From positions 1 to 64,000 of the forward strand of contig JAPDFW010000082.1 in the NCBI GenBank assembly GCA_028826165.1: a stretch of DNA of 64,000 nt. Reading direction: 5' to 3'. The position numbers and the translations under genes are program-made. Positions within the stretch are counted from its first letter, which is position 1. Every line of letters begins with the position of its first letter. Of the stretch, positions 20,961 to 31,499 are shown one piece after another. The notes below the pieces were generated by a model. The model searched no databases. It was not told where the DNA came from and saw nothing but the letters and a program-made list of their open reading frames with translations. Source of the stretch: Anaeramoeba ignava. Lineage: Eukaryota; Metamonada; Anaeramoebidae.

Positions 20961-23132
20961 TCAAAAAAATCCAGTAATTAAAAACCATAGATAAAAAACA
21001 ACCAAAGAAATTATCCCAAAAATTGCTGAAACGATTGGAAATTTAGAAACTCTTCTTTTCTCAAAAAAACCTTTTGAAGTAGCCAAATAAGATACTTTTA
21101 AAACTTCATTATTTTCAGTAACAGGAATCAAAAATTTTTCAAAAAAGAAAGAAAGACCAGAAACAACTTCTGAAATTTGAACAGGCATAACACCCAAATT
21201 AGAAGCACCTTTTGTTGTACCGAAGAATTGTTCTTGAGCAATTTCGAAATCTTCATTTTCTTCATCATTCATAAAAAAATTCATTTTGATATTTGATTGT
21301 GGCATTTTTTTGCCGAATAATTGAGGAGCATTTCTTGCTGTTATTGTTGATGTTGTTGTTGTTATTGGTGTTGGTCTGAGAATGGAAGATGAAATTGAAG
21401 AAAAATTTGTCACTTCCGGAATTGAACCGGAAAATTCGGAATACTTATAATTTTTGGGGAGATATAAAGTGATAAAAAGTTGATTAATTGGAAGATCCAT
21501 TAACGGAAAATTGATTTGGAAATTTCCTCTTGATTTCATTTGCGGGGTTAAAGAAATATAGACGAAATCAAGCAAAAAAGAGTCGGAATTTTCTGTTTGT
21601 TTTTCCAACGGAACCATTATGCATTTGTCTTGATTGTCAAAAGAAGGTTTAACTGGCGAACCAGAAACACATGTTGACCATAACTGAAATTTTGGATCGA
21701 TAATTTTGATTCTTAAAAATTGCTTCTGAGTATTCCGCATGTTCAACGAGCATTGGTAAATAAATATTGATCCTGAATAGGAAACTTTTATGTGCATTTC
21801 ATCAATAACGGCAACAAGAACATCTGTTTCGTTATGTTGATGAACATCAAATTCTACGCCGTATTCTGGCACTAGGAACTTGTACGCAAACAGCATGATT
21901 TGTTGTGGTGATTTTTGCTTCAATTCCGTTGGGAGTTCTTTAACGTCAATCTTGGTTATTGAATTCATTTCAATTTCATTAATTTCATAATTCGGAAGTC
22001 CATCCACTCCGATCCATCCTTTTTCCCGATTGACTTCCCGAGAAACAAAAGCAGGAAGACAAACCTTTCCGCTAGAGGTCGATATTGGAGATTCAGCGAC
22101 TACAGAGAGATAAAAGGAGCCTTCAACAGGAAACTGCAATGTCACGCGAAGAAGATAATTTCCTGTCAATTTTTCGGAATTTTCAAATTTTTCTCCTTTC
22201 AAATTTTTTTCTTCTTTTTCATCTTTTTCCAAATCCAAAAGTTCTTCTTTTTTCTTTCTTCTTGATTCCTTTTTCCCCAATTTCTTCCACTTGATGATAT
22301 TAGCTCCAGTCACAGAAACTATCTTGACATCATTTGGAATTTCAATTTCGAATTTTCCTCGATTTCCGTTTAAAATTTGATAACGGAAAGTAGCGTCCGT
22401 TATAACAACTCCTTCGCCAATTGTGAAAAAAAGAAACTGTTCCGAATTGACGATAAATTTTGCTTTTTCTTTCTCCTTTTCTTTGTCTTCATCGAGTTTA
22501 TTTTCTCGATCTCGCAAATTTTCGACTTTTAATTCAGACCAATTGATTTTTAAATAAGAACAAGAAGAAATAAGTGAGGTTTTTAGCAGTGTCTGTTTTT
22601 CTTGACGAACAAGATCAGAATTGATAGAGCTTTGCGCGTAAATATCAACATTACCAGAAACACTGAATTGAACATTTGAGGTTTGACTTTGAGGAATTCT
22701 GAAAGAAATGGATTTTTCTTGGGACGTTTCGTATTTGACTGAAAATTCCATGTTGACCTTATATAAGCCTTTTTGGTTCGCAAGAAAAATAAAGCGCGAT
22801 CCTCTTGATGCTATCCATGCGGTTTTGCCGACTGAATTGGTAATTGTGTGACCTGTCAATGCAACTGTTGTTGGAAGAAGCTCCAACTTTGACCATTGAT
22901 TTTGTGAAAGAACTTCAATTTCAAATTGACTTGAAAATTTTGCTGCTTTTTTATTTGATATTCCTTCATAATTCGCTTTCTTAAGCGTTATTCCTCCGTT
23001 TTTTCTTTCTTCAATTTCATTGATAATTTCAAATAATGCTTTGTTTGGCATCTTGATTTGTGCGTCTCCTTTAAGTATTTGTCCTGTTATATCTTCTGGT
23101 AATCTTATTTTTTCATTTACTTCTTTATTCAT
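20961..23132 (-). CDS. Tail-anchored beta-rich protein, not recognised
   Basis: 723 residues in one exon. The start fits a leader containing TTCATTTTTCTTTTCC. The body alternates short hydrophobic strands (WIASRGSRFIFLANQKGLY, FRYQILNGNRGKFEIEIP, LLRVTLQFPVEGSFYLSVV), suggesting stacked beta-sandwich domains, with charged inserts near residues 213-225 and 285-305. A single hydrophobic segment closes the protein (FPIVSAIFGIISLVVFYLW), followed by five residues, so it is probably a C-terminal tail anchor with the bulk in the cytosol. No signal peptide. It is richer in G and C and less repetitive than its neighbours, as expected for a constrained old gene. I cannot name a family; inter-alpha-inhibitor-like or large bacterial-type beta proteins are possibilities. 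Confidence 0.7.
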   Translation of the reverse strand: MNKEVNEKIRLPEDITGQILKGDAQIKMPNKALFEIINEIEERKNGGITLKKANYEGISNKKAAKFSSQFEIEVLSQNQWSKLELLPTTVALTGHTITNSVGKTAWIASRGSRFIFLANQKGLYKVNMEFSVKYETSQEKSISFRIPQSQTSNVQFSVSGNVDIYAQSSINSDLVRQEKQTLLKTSLISSCSYLKINWSELKVENLRDRENKLDEDKEKEKEKAKFIVNSEQFLFFTIGEGVVITDATFRYQILNGNRGKFEIEIPNDVKIVSVTGANIIKWKKLGKKESRRKKKEELLDLEKDEKEEKNLKGEKFENSEKLTGNYLLRVTLQFPVEGSFYLSVVAESPISTSSGKVCLPAFVSREVNREKGWIGVDGLPNYEINEIEMNSITKIDVKELPTELKQKSPQQIMLFAYKFLVPEYGVEFDVHQHNETDVLVAVIDEMHIKVSYSGSIFIYQCSLNMRNTQKQFLRIKIIDPKFQLWSTCVSGSPVKPSFDNQDKCIMVPLEKQTENSDSFLLDFVYISLTPQMKSRGNFQINFPLMDLPINQLFITLYLPKNYKYSEFSGSIPEVTNFSSISSSILRPTPITTTTSTITARNAPQLFGKKMPQSNIKMNFFMNDEENEDFEIAQEQFFGTTKGASNLGVMPVQISEVVSGLSFFFEKFLIPVTENNEVLKVSYLATSKGFFEKRRVSKFPIVSAIFGIISLVVFYLWFLITGFF

Positions 23133-23139
23133 TTTTTTT

Positions 23140-24480
23140 TTTATTAATTAAAAAAAATTTAAAAGGAAAAGAAAAATGAATTTTTAATTTTTTTTAAAAA
23201 ATATTTTTTAAATTAATAAAATATAATTTTAATAAATAAATCTTTATTAATATAATATTAAATAATTTATTTTTATTATTATATATTATTAAATATTATT
23301 AATTTCAATTTAATTTATTTATTAAATGTTTTTATTCCACTTTTTTTTTGAAATAAATTAAATAATATTTTTTAAATAAATAAAATATAATTTTAATAAA
23401 TAATTATTTATTAATATAATATTAAATAATTTATTTTTATTATTATATATTAATAAATATTATTAATTTCAATTTAATTTATTTATTAAATATTTTTATT
23501 CCACTTTTTGAAATAAATTAAATAATATTTTTAAATAAATAAAATATAATTTTAATAAATAATTATTTATTAATATAATATTAAATAATTTATTTTTATT
23601 ATTATATATTATTAAATATTATTAATTTCAATTTAATTTATTTATTAAATATTTTTATTCCACTTTTTGAAATTAATTAAAAATATTTTTAATAAATAAA
23701 ATATAATTTTAATAAATAAATCTTTATTAATATAATATTAAATAATTTATTTTTATTATTATATATTATTAAATATTATTAATTTCAATTTAATTTATTT
23801 ATTAATTATTTTTATTCCACTTTTTTTTGGAAATAAAATAAAAATATTTTTAAATAAATAAAATATTATATTAATAAATAAATATTTATTAATTTAATAT
23901 TAAATAATTTATTTTTATTATTATATATTAATGAATATTATTAATTTCAATTTAATTTATTTATTAAATATTTTTATTCCACTTTTTTTTGAAATAAATT
24001 AAATAATATTTTTTAAATTAATAAAATATAATTTTAATAAATAATTCTTTATTAATATAATATTAAATAATTAATTTTTATTATTAAATATTATTAAATA
24101 TTATTAATTTCAATTTAATTTATTTATTAAATATTTTTATTCCACTTTTTTTTGAAATAAATTAAATAATATTTTTAAATAAATAAAATATTTTAATAAA
24201 TAATTATTTATTAATATAATATTAAATAATTAATTTTTTATTATTAAATATTATTAAATATTATTAATTTCAATTTAATTTATTTATTAATTATTTTATA
24301 TTCCACTTTTTTTTTGAAATAAAATAAAAATATTTTTTAAATAAATAAAATATAATTTTAATAAATAATTATTTATTAATATAATATTAAATAATTAATT
24401 TTTATTATTAAATATTATTAAATATTATTAATTTCAATTTAATTTATTTATTAATTATTTTTATTCCACTTTTTTTTTGA
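23140..24480. repeat. AT-rich satellite, about 161-bp period
   Basis: Eight copies, each ending TTTTTATTCCACTTTTT; CCAC falls at about 23340, 23504, 23663, 23820, 23982, 24145, 24305 and 24469 (spacing 157-164 bp). Units share TTAATATAATATTAAATAATT and AATTTCAATTTAATTT. It lies between two genes and contains no visible gene. Confidence 0.85.
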
Positions 24481-24528
24481 AATTTTGAAAATTTTTTCAT
24501 TTTTCATTTTTCATTTTTTTTTTTAAAA

Positions 24529-27500
24529 ATGGGATTTATTGAATTCATTTTAGAATATAAATTTTATATTTTAACTATTTTAACTCATGGTATTTGGCAA
24601 TTATTTGGAATTAGATTTTCTCAAGGTTTTAAAACAATTACAAAAAAAAAATAAAAAAAAATAATTTTTAATAAAAAAATGAAATTAATAAAAATAAAAA
24701 TTCAAAACAGAAACAAAAGGAATGAATCGAGCAATTCGAAAAGGATGGTTTTTTGGGAGAGGAAAAGTAAGGAAAAAATCAAAAATAAAATCAAAAATAA
24801 AATCAAAAATAAAATCAAAAATAAAATCAAAGATAAAATCAAAAATAAAATCAAAAATAAAATCAAAAATAAAATCAAAAATAAAATCAAAAATAAAATC
24901 AAAAATAAAATCAAAAATAAAATCAAAAATAAAATCAAAGATAAAATCAAAAATAAAATCAAAAATAAAAAAGCAAATTTTTTCCCTAAAAATAAAAAAA
25001 AAATTTTTCAATAAAAAAAAATAAAAGGATTTTTCTGATCCTCAATGGAATGTGTGGATGAAGAATTTCTTTCTACTTTTTTCTGCAATGATTTTGTTTC
25101 TGTTTCTGAGTTTTTTAGTCAGAAAATTGAGCAAAAATAACACTCGAATAAGATTGATATTTTATAATTCATTTTCTTTTATTTTCCTTTTTTATATTCA
25201 TTCTTCAACTGCTTTATTTGTTTATTCAATTGCTTTGATTAATTTCCTTATTATAAAACAATTTAGAAAACAAAAAAAAACTCTTGCTATTTTAGTTTGG
25301 ATTTTTAATTCTTCTATTTTGTTTTCTGCTGATTATTATTCTGGTTATTCTTGGAAAAGAATGCATTCTTCACTTGCTTGGCTTGTAAATTTAGATTCAA
25401 TATTTAATTTTAATATTAATTTTAATTTTAATATTAATTTTAATTTTAATATTAATATTAATTTTAATTTTAATATTAATTTTAATTTTAATTTTAATTT
25501 TAATTTTAATTTTAATTTTAATTTTAATCTTAATATTAATTTTAATTTTAATTTTAATTTTAATTTTAATTTTAATTTTAATTTTAATTTTAATTTTAAT
25601 TTTAATTTTAATTTTAATTTTAATTTTAATTTTAATATTAATATTAATATTAATTTTAATAATAATTATAATTTTAATTTTATTTTTAATTATAATATTA
25701 ATTTGAATTTTAATATTAATTTTAATATTAATTTTCTGGTTTTTAATATTAATTATAATATTAATATTAATTTTAATCTTAATTTTAATTTTTAATTTTA
25801 ATTTTAATTTTAATTTTAATTTTAATTTTAATTTTTAATATTAATTTTAATTTTAATTTTAATTTTAATTTTAATTTTAATTTTAATATTAATTTTAATT
25901 TTAATTTTAATATTAATTTTAATTTTAATTTTAATTTTAATTTTAATTTTAATTTTAATTTTAATTTTAATATTAATTATAATTCTAATTTTAATTTTAA
26001 TTTTAATTTTGATTTTAATTATAAATAGGATAATTATAGAGGAATGTTAAGATGGGATATTTATTGGAATATTTCAATGTTAAGATATATTAGTTTTGCA
26101 TTTGATTATCATTGGGCAGAAACTAAAAGAAAAGTGATAGATTTAACAGTAATTTTAATATTATTATTTTGTTATGAAAAGAAAAAAGAAAATTCTTTTG
26201 AAATAATAGTTATTTTAATAAATTTGAAATTTAAATTAGGATCGATCAAGTTATTTTAAAAGACAAGAAAGGCATTTACCAATAGAATGTTATACATTTG
26301 AAGGATTTATTGCATATATATTTTATGTTCCACTTTATATAGCAGGACCAATTACAACTTATAATGCATTTTATTCTCATGTAGATCATAATTAAATATT
26401 TACATTTTAATTTTAATTGAATTTGATTTTAATTTAATTTAATTTGATTTTAATAATATTTATTTTAATTTTAAATTTGATTTGATTTAAATATTTAATT
26501 TAATTTAATTTTAATTTTGATTTGATTTAAATTTTAATTTGATTTAATTTTAAATTTGATTTAATTTAAATTTTAATTTCAATTTAATTTGATTTGATTT
26601 GATTTGATTTGATTTGATTTAATTTGATTTAATTTAATTTTGATTTAATTTAATTTAATTTAATTTGATTTAATTTAAATTTTGATTTGATTTAATTTGA
26701 TTTAATTTGATTTAATTTTAATTTAATTTCAATTTAATTTGATTTTAATTTAATTTAATTTAATTTGATTTAATTTTAATTTGATTTTAAATTTAATTTT
26801 AATTTAATTTAAATTTGATTGTAGATTCAAAAACCACAAAAACAATTTTCATTAAAACAAATATTTTATTTGCTTGGTCAAGTACTTCTTTACACATTGG
26901 GATTAGAAATCATGCTACATTTCAATTATTCATATTCAATTAACGACTCAGGACTTTGGCGAAAAATGCCATCTTATCGATTACCAATGATTGGACACAA
27001 TGTATTAAATTTCATGTTTGTCAAGTTTGTTGTTTTTTGGAGATTTTTCAGAACAATTGCATTATTTGATGGAGTAGAAACCCCTGAAAATATGACTAGA
27101 TGCGCCTCAAATAATGCAACTTTTGCTGGATTTTGGAGATCTTGGCATGCTAGTTTTAATAAATGGACAATCAGATATCTTTATATTCCTTTAGGTGGCA
27201 AAAAAACAGAAATTTATTCAATTTGGATCATTTTCACTTTTATCGGTTTATGGCATGATTTGTTTATAAGATGGCTTGCTTGGGCTTGGTTTAATTGCTT
27301 CTTCTTTTCTTTCGAAATTGTTATTATGAAATTTTTTAGATCTCCAAAAGTATTTTAAAAAAACAAAAATTCAAAAAAAATTTTCCCGAAAAGAAAAAAA
27401 TTTTATTTTTTAAATTTATTTTTTAAATTTATTTTTAGACTGAAAAATTCCGAAATTCAAAATTTTATTATCCTTTATATATATCTGCTTTAATTCTTGA

Positions 27501-27853
27501 TTGTTTTTGTTTAATAATTTCAAATCTTGCAATTCTTCATGGATTTCAAGGAAGTTATGATTTTATTAAAAAAATGTTTTTTACTGAATCAAGTAAGAAA
27601 AATATAAATATAAAAATATAAATATAATTTCAAATTTTAATTTTAATTTATTTTTTTAGGTTGGAGATCTTGGTTAGGTGTTGTTTTCACTCTTTATGTT
27701 TCAGTTGAAGTAATGAAAGATATAAGAAAACCAAAATCAATTACAGATCCAGGAGAAAGATCAACAACTTATAAAATAGGAAGAAAACAAGAAAAAGTGG
27801 AAAAAGAAAAAGTTGAAAAAGATAAACCAAAAAAAGAATTAAAACAATTATAA
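24529..27853 (+). CDS. GUP1: GUP1-like MBOAT acyltransferase
   Basis: Polytopic O-acyltransferase of the GUP1/HHAT branch, probably in the ER, acting on lipids, GPI anchors or proteins. Eight exons: 24529-24625, 24711-24766, 25028-25384, 26029-26133, 26240-26380, 26825-27349, 27439-27592 and 27660-27853; every junction is GT-AG and phases agree. Family landmarks in order: GWFFGRGKDFSDPQWN, YRGMLRWDIYWNISMLRYIS then FDYHWA, FIAYIFYVPLYIAGPI, and the MBOAT core FWRSWHASFNKWTIRYLYIP with the Asn/His region, then FTFIGLWHDL, which holds the conserved His. Many hydrophobic segments. The C-terminus is a Lys/Glu-rich tail ending KKELKQL. ATG 24529 follows a triple TTTCATTT block. Exons 2 and 4 are tiny, so a simple ORF view hides the gene. 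Confidence 0.88.
24767..25027 (+). repeat. GUP1 intron 2, AAAATCAAAAAT repeat
   Basis: About 17 units of a 12-mer (AAAATCAAAAAT) between donor GTAAGG and acceptor AATAAAAG. It is open in several frames on both strands, giving false Lys/Ile/Asn or Phe/Ile/Asp proteins. Confidence 0.85.
25385..26028 (+). repeat. GUP1 intron 3, TTTTAA repeat
   Basis: 644 bp of TTTTAA hexamers with ATATTA interruptions between GTAAATTTAG and ATAAATAG. Excising it joins SSLAWL to DNYRGML, as the family requires. Confidence 0.85.
26381..26824 (+). repeat. GUP1 intron 5, TTTGAT/TTTAAT repeat
   Basis: Degenerate 5- and 6-bp units (ATTTG, ATTTA, ATTTTA), with a clean run of GATTT pentamers near 26590-26625. Donor GTAGATC, acceptor GATTGTAG. 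The period differs from the other introns. Confidence 0.75.
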
Positions 27854-28048
27854 AAAAAAACAATATCAAAAAAATTCCAAAAAAATTTAATAAAAAAAAA
27901 AGCAAATAAATTTTTTTTAATTTTTTTTTAATTTGGTTTTAATTCCTTTTGAAAAAGAAAAAGAAAAAAGAAAAAAAGCAAATAAATTTTTCGTTTTTGT
28001 TTTTGATTCTTTTTGAGAGAAAAATTAATTAATTAATTAATTAATTAA
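27854..28048. other. Convergent intergenic spacer
   Basis: Separates the 3' ends of GUP1 (plus) and the BET gene (minus). It is made of A-runs, T-runs and a pure TTAATTAA-type stretch at about 28022-28051. Nothing else is visible. Confidence 0.5.
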
Positions 28049-29935
28049 TTAATTTTCTAAAACTTTGTCAACATAATCGGAAACTTTTTTAATAGTTTCA
28101 TCATCAAAATCTTTGATATTAAAACTAACACGACCAGTATTTGAATTTTTAGGAAGAAAAGGTCTAATAATATCAAGAAGACCAGGAAGAAATTCTCTTT
28201 TCAATTTATTGATTTTTTGTTTTAAAATTTTATCTTGTCTTGAAGATTTTTTATCTCTTTTACGAGATTTAGTTTTTTCATTTTTATTAGAATTTGAATT
28301 AGAATTTGATTGAGCCTCATTTTTAGGTTTTGGATAAATTGGATAATTCCAAGGATTTCCTGGAAAATTAAAGTTGGTATTAAAAGGTGTTGTATTCCAA
28401 GGAAAAAATAAATTTGAACTTGGAAATTTTGTTTTGATATTTGGATTTTGAGCTTCAAGTTTTTCATATAAATCAACAGGAGAAAGATTTTCAAGATGAT
28501 CAAGAATTTTGAATAATTTTTGAGAGATGATTTGAGCTTGAGTGATTGCAATTTTGATATTTTCATCTTTTATTATTTTAAATTAAATTAAATTAAATTA
28601 AATTAAATTATTTTAAATTAAATTATTTTAAATTGAATTATTTTAATATTTACTCTTTTCATCCTTTTCATCAAGTTTTTCAATTTCATCTTTTTCAATC
28701 TCAATTAAATCATCTTTTTCTAAATTTTCTTTATTATCCTGAGCTTCATTCAATTTTTGCTCTTCCAATTTTTGTTGTTGGATTCCTTTATAAATTTGTT
28801 TCAAAACAACTTTATATTGTTTGATTTTTTGGTTCAATTCTTTTTGAACCGCTTCAAATTTTGGTTTATAACGATTTTCAAGAGTAAAAGTGATTTGATG
28901 AGCATAAAGTTGAGGAGAATTAAACAATCTTGCGTTTTCAAGAATGAGCATAAAATCATGATAAAAATCAAGAATGGTTTTGTATTTATTATTTGATAAT
29001 TTAAGTCTCATTGTTTGAAGATCCATTGGATTTTTAATTTCGTCATAATAATTTGGAATATTATAAACAACTGGATCAACTGGAAATATAAAAAGTTGTG
29101 CATCTGGATCATATTCAATTTCTTGAAGTATTGAATCTGCTCTTGATTTCCAAAATCCGTCAAATTCTTCTGTGTTTTTCTGGATTTGTTGAAGAATTAA
29201 CGGATCATTTTTAATTTCGTTATTAAAATAATCATTTATTTTTGTTTGTTTTTTTTTGACATTTTTTGGTTCAATTTTCTTTTCTTCAATTTTCTTTTCT
29301 TGAATTTTCTTTTCTTGAATTTTCTTTTCTTGAATTTTATTTTCTTCAAATTTATTTTCTTCAATTTTATTTTCTTCAATTTTATTCTCTTCAATTTTAT
29401 TTTCTTCTAATTTATTTTCTTTTTTATTTCTTTTGCTTTTGCTTTTTTTCTTGCTTTTACTTCTACTTTTACTTCTACTTTTACTTCTACTTTTACTTTT
29501 TTTTTTACTTCTTGTTTTTTTATTTCTGCTTCTTTTTGTTTTTGTTTTTTTTATTTTTTGAGTAACTGGATCTTCTGTTTTTGTTTCTATTTCTGTTTCT
29601 GTTTCCGTTGGTTTTTTTTTGCGTTTGTTTGATTTTCTAGTTTGTTTTTGAGGTGGTTTTTTGTTTTCATTTTGAATTTGATTTTCGATTTCATTTTCAA
29701 TTTCATTTTCAATTTGATTTAAATTTTGAATTAAATTTTGATTTTGATTTTGATTTTGAATTAAATTTTGATTTTGATTTTGATTTTGATTTTGATTTTG
29801 ATTTTGATTTTGAATTAAATTTTGATTTTGATTTTGATTTTGATTTTGATTTTGATTTTGATTTTGATTTTGAATTTGATTTTGATTTTGATTTTGAATT
29901 AAATTTTGATTTAAATTTTGAATTAAATTGTCCAT
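28049..29935 (-). CDS. BET-type bromodomain protein
   Basis: Reader of acetylated histones. Exons: 29935-28654 and 28566-28049, with an 87-bp intron (GTAAATATT...AATAAAAG). The first ~80 residues are an Asn/Gln repeat. A basic Lys/Ser/Arg and KIEENK/KIQEKK repeat region follows, then one bromodomain (about 300-400). It shows FPVDP, the ZA-loop YYDEIKNPMDLQTMR and the acetyl-lysine-binding Asn in ARLFNSP. Exon 2 supplies a basic patch (KSRKRDKKSSRQDK) and an ET/NET-like end (FNIKDFDDETIKKVSDYVD). One bromodomain plus ET resembles plant GTE or protist BDF proteins. It shares a 96-bp divergent promoter with EMC2. Confidence 0.82.
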
Positions 29936-30031
29936 TTTATTAATTTTTTAAAAAAAAAAATGAAAAAAATGAAAAAATTAAAAACAAAAAAAATTTTTTT
30001 TTCATTTTTTTCATTTTTCATTTTTTTAAAA
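29936..30031. promoter_or_regulatory. Divergent promoter between BET gene and EMC2
   Basis: Only 96 bp separate the two ATGs. Each strand has its own TTTCATTTTTTTCATTT block: minus sense at about 29957-29985, plus sense at about 29998-30025. These look like Inr-type start sites. No TATA box can be told apart from the background. Confidence 0.55.
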
Positions 30032-31476
30032 ATGGAAAAATTAATTCAAAAACTCAATTCTCAAAAAGATTTTAATTACAAAAAGGTTTTACATTTTTTA
30101 CGAAAAGCAAGAAAAAGCAAACTTCGTTATTCAGAATTAATAATTAAATATGGATTTCCATTAATAAAAAATTATTCAAAAAAAATTGATAAAGAAGAAT
30201 ATTTTGAAGTTTTAGAGCAAGTTTACCTTGCTGGATTAGATTGTAATAAAGACGCATCAATATTTTGCATTCAGATATTAAAAGAAAAATTTTCCACAAG
30301 TTTAAGATTCAAAATTCTTTATGGAATGTTTCTTGAATCAAAAGGAAGTTTTGAAAAAGCAAAAAATTTATATGGAAAAATTTTGGAAAAAGATTCAACT
30401 AATGTTTTGCCTCAAAAAAGACTCGTTACTATTTTTAAAGCTCAAAATGATATTCCTAATGCAATTAAAAAACTTAATCAATATTTGGAGGTTTATATGT
30501 TGGATATAGAAGCTTGGGAAGAATTATGTGAACTTTATTTACAAACTGAAAGGTTTTTATTATTAATTTTAATTTTAATATTAATTATAATTTCATAAAT
30601 GAATTTTGATTTTAATATTAATTTTAATTTTAATTTTAATTTTAATTTTAATTTTAATTTTAATTTTAATTTTAATTTTAATTTTAATTTTAATTTTAAT
30701 TTTAATTTTTAATTTTAATTTTAATTTTAATTTTAATTTTAATTTTAATTTTAATTTTAATTTTAATTTTAATTTTAATTTTAATTTTAATTTTAATTTT
30801 AATTTTAATTATAATTTCATAAATGAATTTTGATTTTAATATTAATTTTAATTTTAATTTTAATTATAATTTTAATTTTAATTTTTAATTTTAATTTTAA
30901 TTTTAATTTTAATTTTGATTTTAATTTTAATTATAATATTAATTTTAATTTTAATTTCAATTTCAATTTCAAAATATTTTTTTAGTTATTCAAAAGCTAG
31001 ATTTTGTTTAGAAGAATTAATTTTGTTAAATCCAAATGAATCTAAATATTATGATAAATGTGCAAGAGTTTTATATACAATTGGTGGTTTTGATGGATTA
31101 ATTCTTGCAAGACAATATTTTTCTCATTCTATTAAAATTTCTAAAATTGTTAATCCAATTGATTCTTATTTAGGATTATTAATGGTTTAATTTAATTTTA
31201 ATTTTAATTTTAATTTAATTTTAACTTTAATTATTTTAACTTTAATTTTAACTTTAATTTTAATTTTAATTTTAATTTTAATTTTAGACAACAAACAAAA
31301 TAGAAAGTCTTAAAAAGAAAACTAATCAGAAATTTTTAGAATTAAATAACAATTTAAGTAAATTTGCAAAAGAAAAATTAATTGAAACTTATCAAAAACA
31401 ACAAGAAAATGAAACTCAAAAAGAAAATGAATCAATTAAAACAATTTTAGATTTAATTAAAGATGAAAAAAAATAA
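30032..31476 (+). CDS. EMC2: ER membrane complex subunit 2
   Basis: TPR protein that caps the cytosolic side of the EMC, which inserts tail-anchored and multipass membrane proteins. Exons: 30032-30552, 30986-31184 and 31288-31476; GT-AG junctions, phases 2 and 0. TPR landmarks match EMC2 in order: LYGKILEKDSTNVLPQKR, IPNAIKKLNQYLEVYMLD, EAWEELCELYLQTE, then after the intron YSKARFCLEELILLNPNE and YTIGGFDGLILARQYFSHS. The length, about 302 residues, is normal for the family. I start at 30032 (MEKLIQKL) rather than the in-frame ATG at 29960, because the upstream 24 codons are the T-rich promoter block. Confidence 0.88.
30553..30985 (+). repeat. EMC2 intron 1, TTTTAA repeat with an internal duplication
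   Basis: A 433-bp intron of TTTTAA hexamers. The non-repeat block AATTATAATTTCATAAATGA occurs at 30583 and again at 30807, so about 224 bp duplicated within the intron. Acceptor ATATTTTTTTAG. Confidence 0.8.
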
Positions 31477-31499
31477 GGAAATCTTTCATAAAACAATTC

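Noticed and set aside
24679-25014. Lys-Ile-Asn repeat proteins on both strands
   Set aside because: Both lie in GUP1 intron 2, whose removal restores a continuous MBOAT protein.
29653-29943. Phe-Asp/Asn repeat protein on the plus strand
   Set aside because: Antisense of the Asn-Gln repeat at the start of the BET gene.
30606-30833. Ile-Leu/Asn-Phe reading frame
   Set aside because: EMC2 intron repeat, bounded by exact exon junctions.
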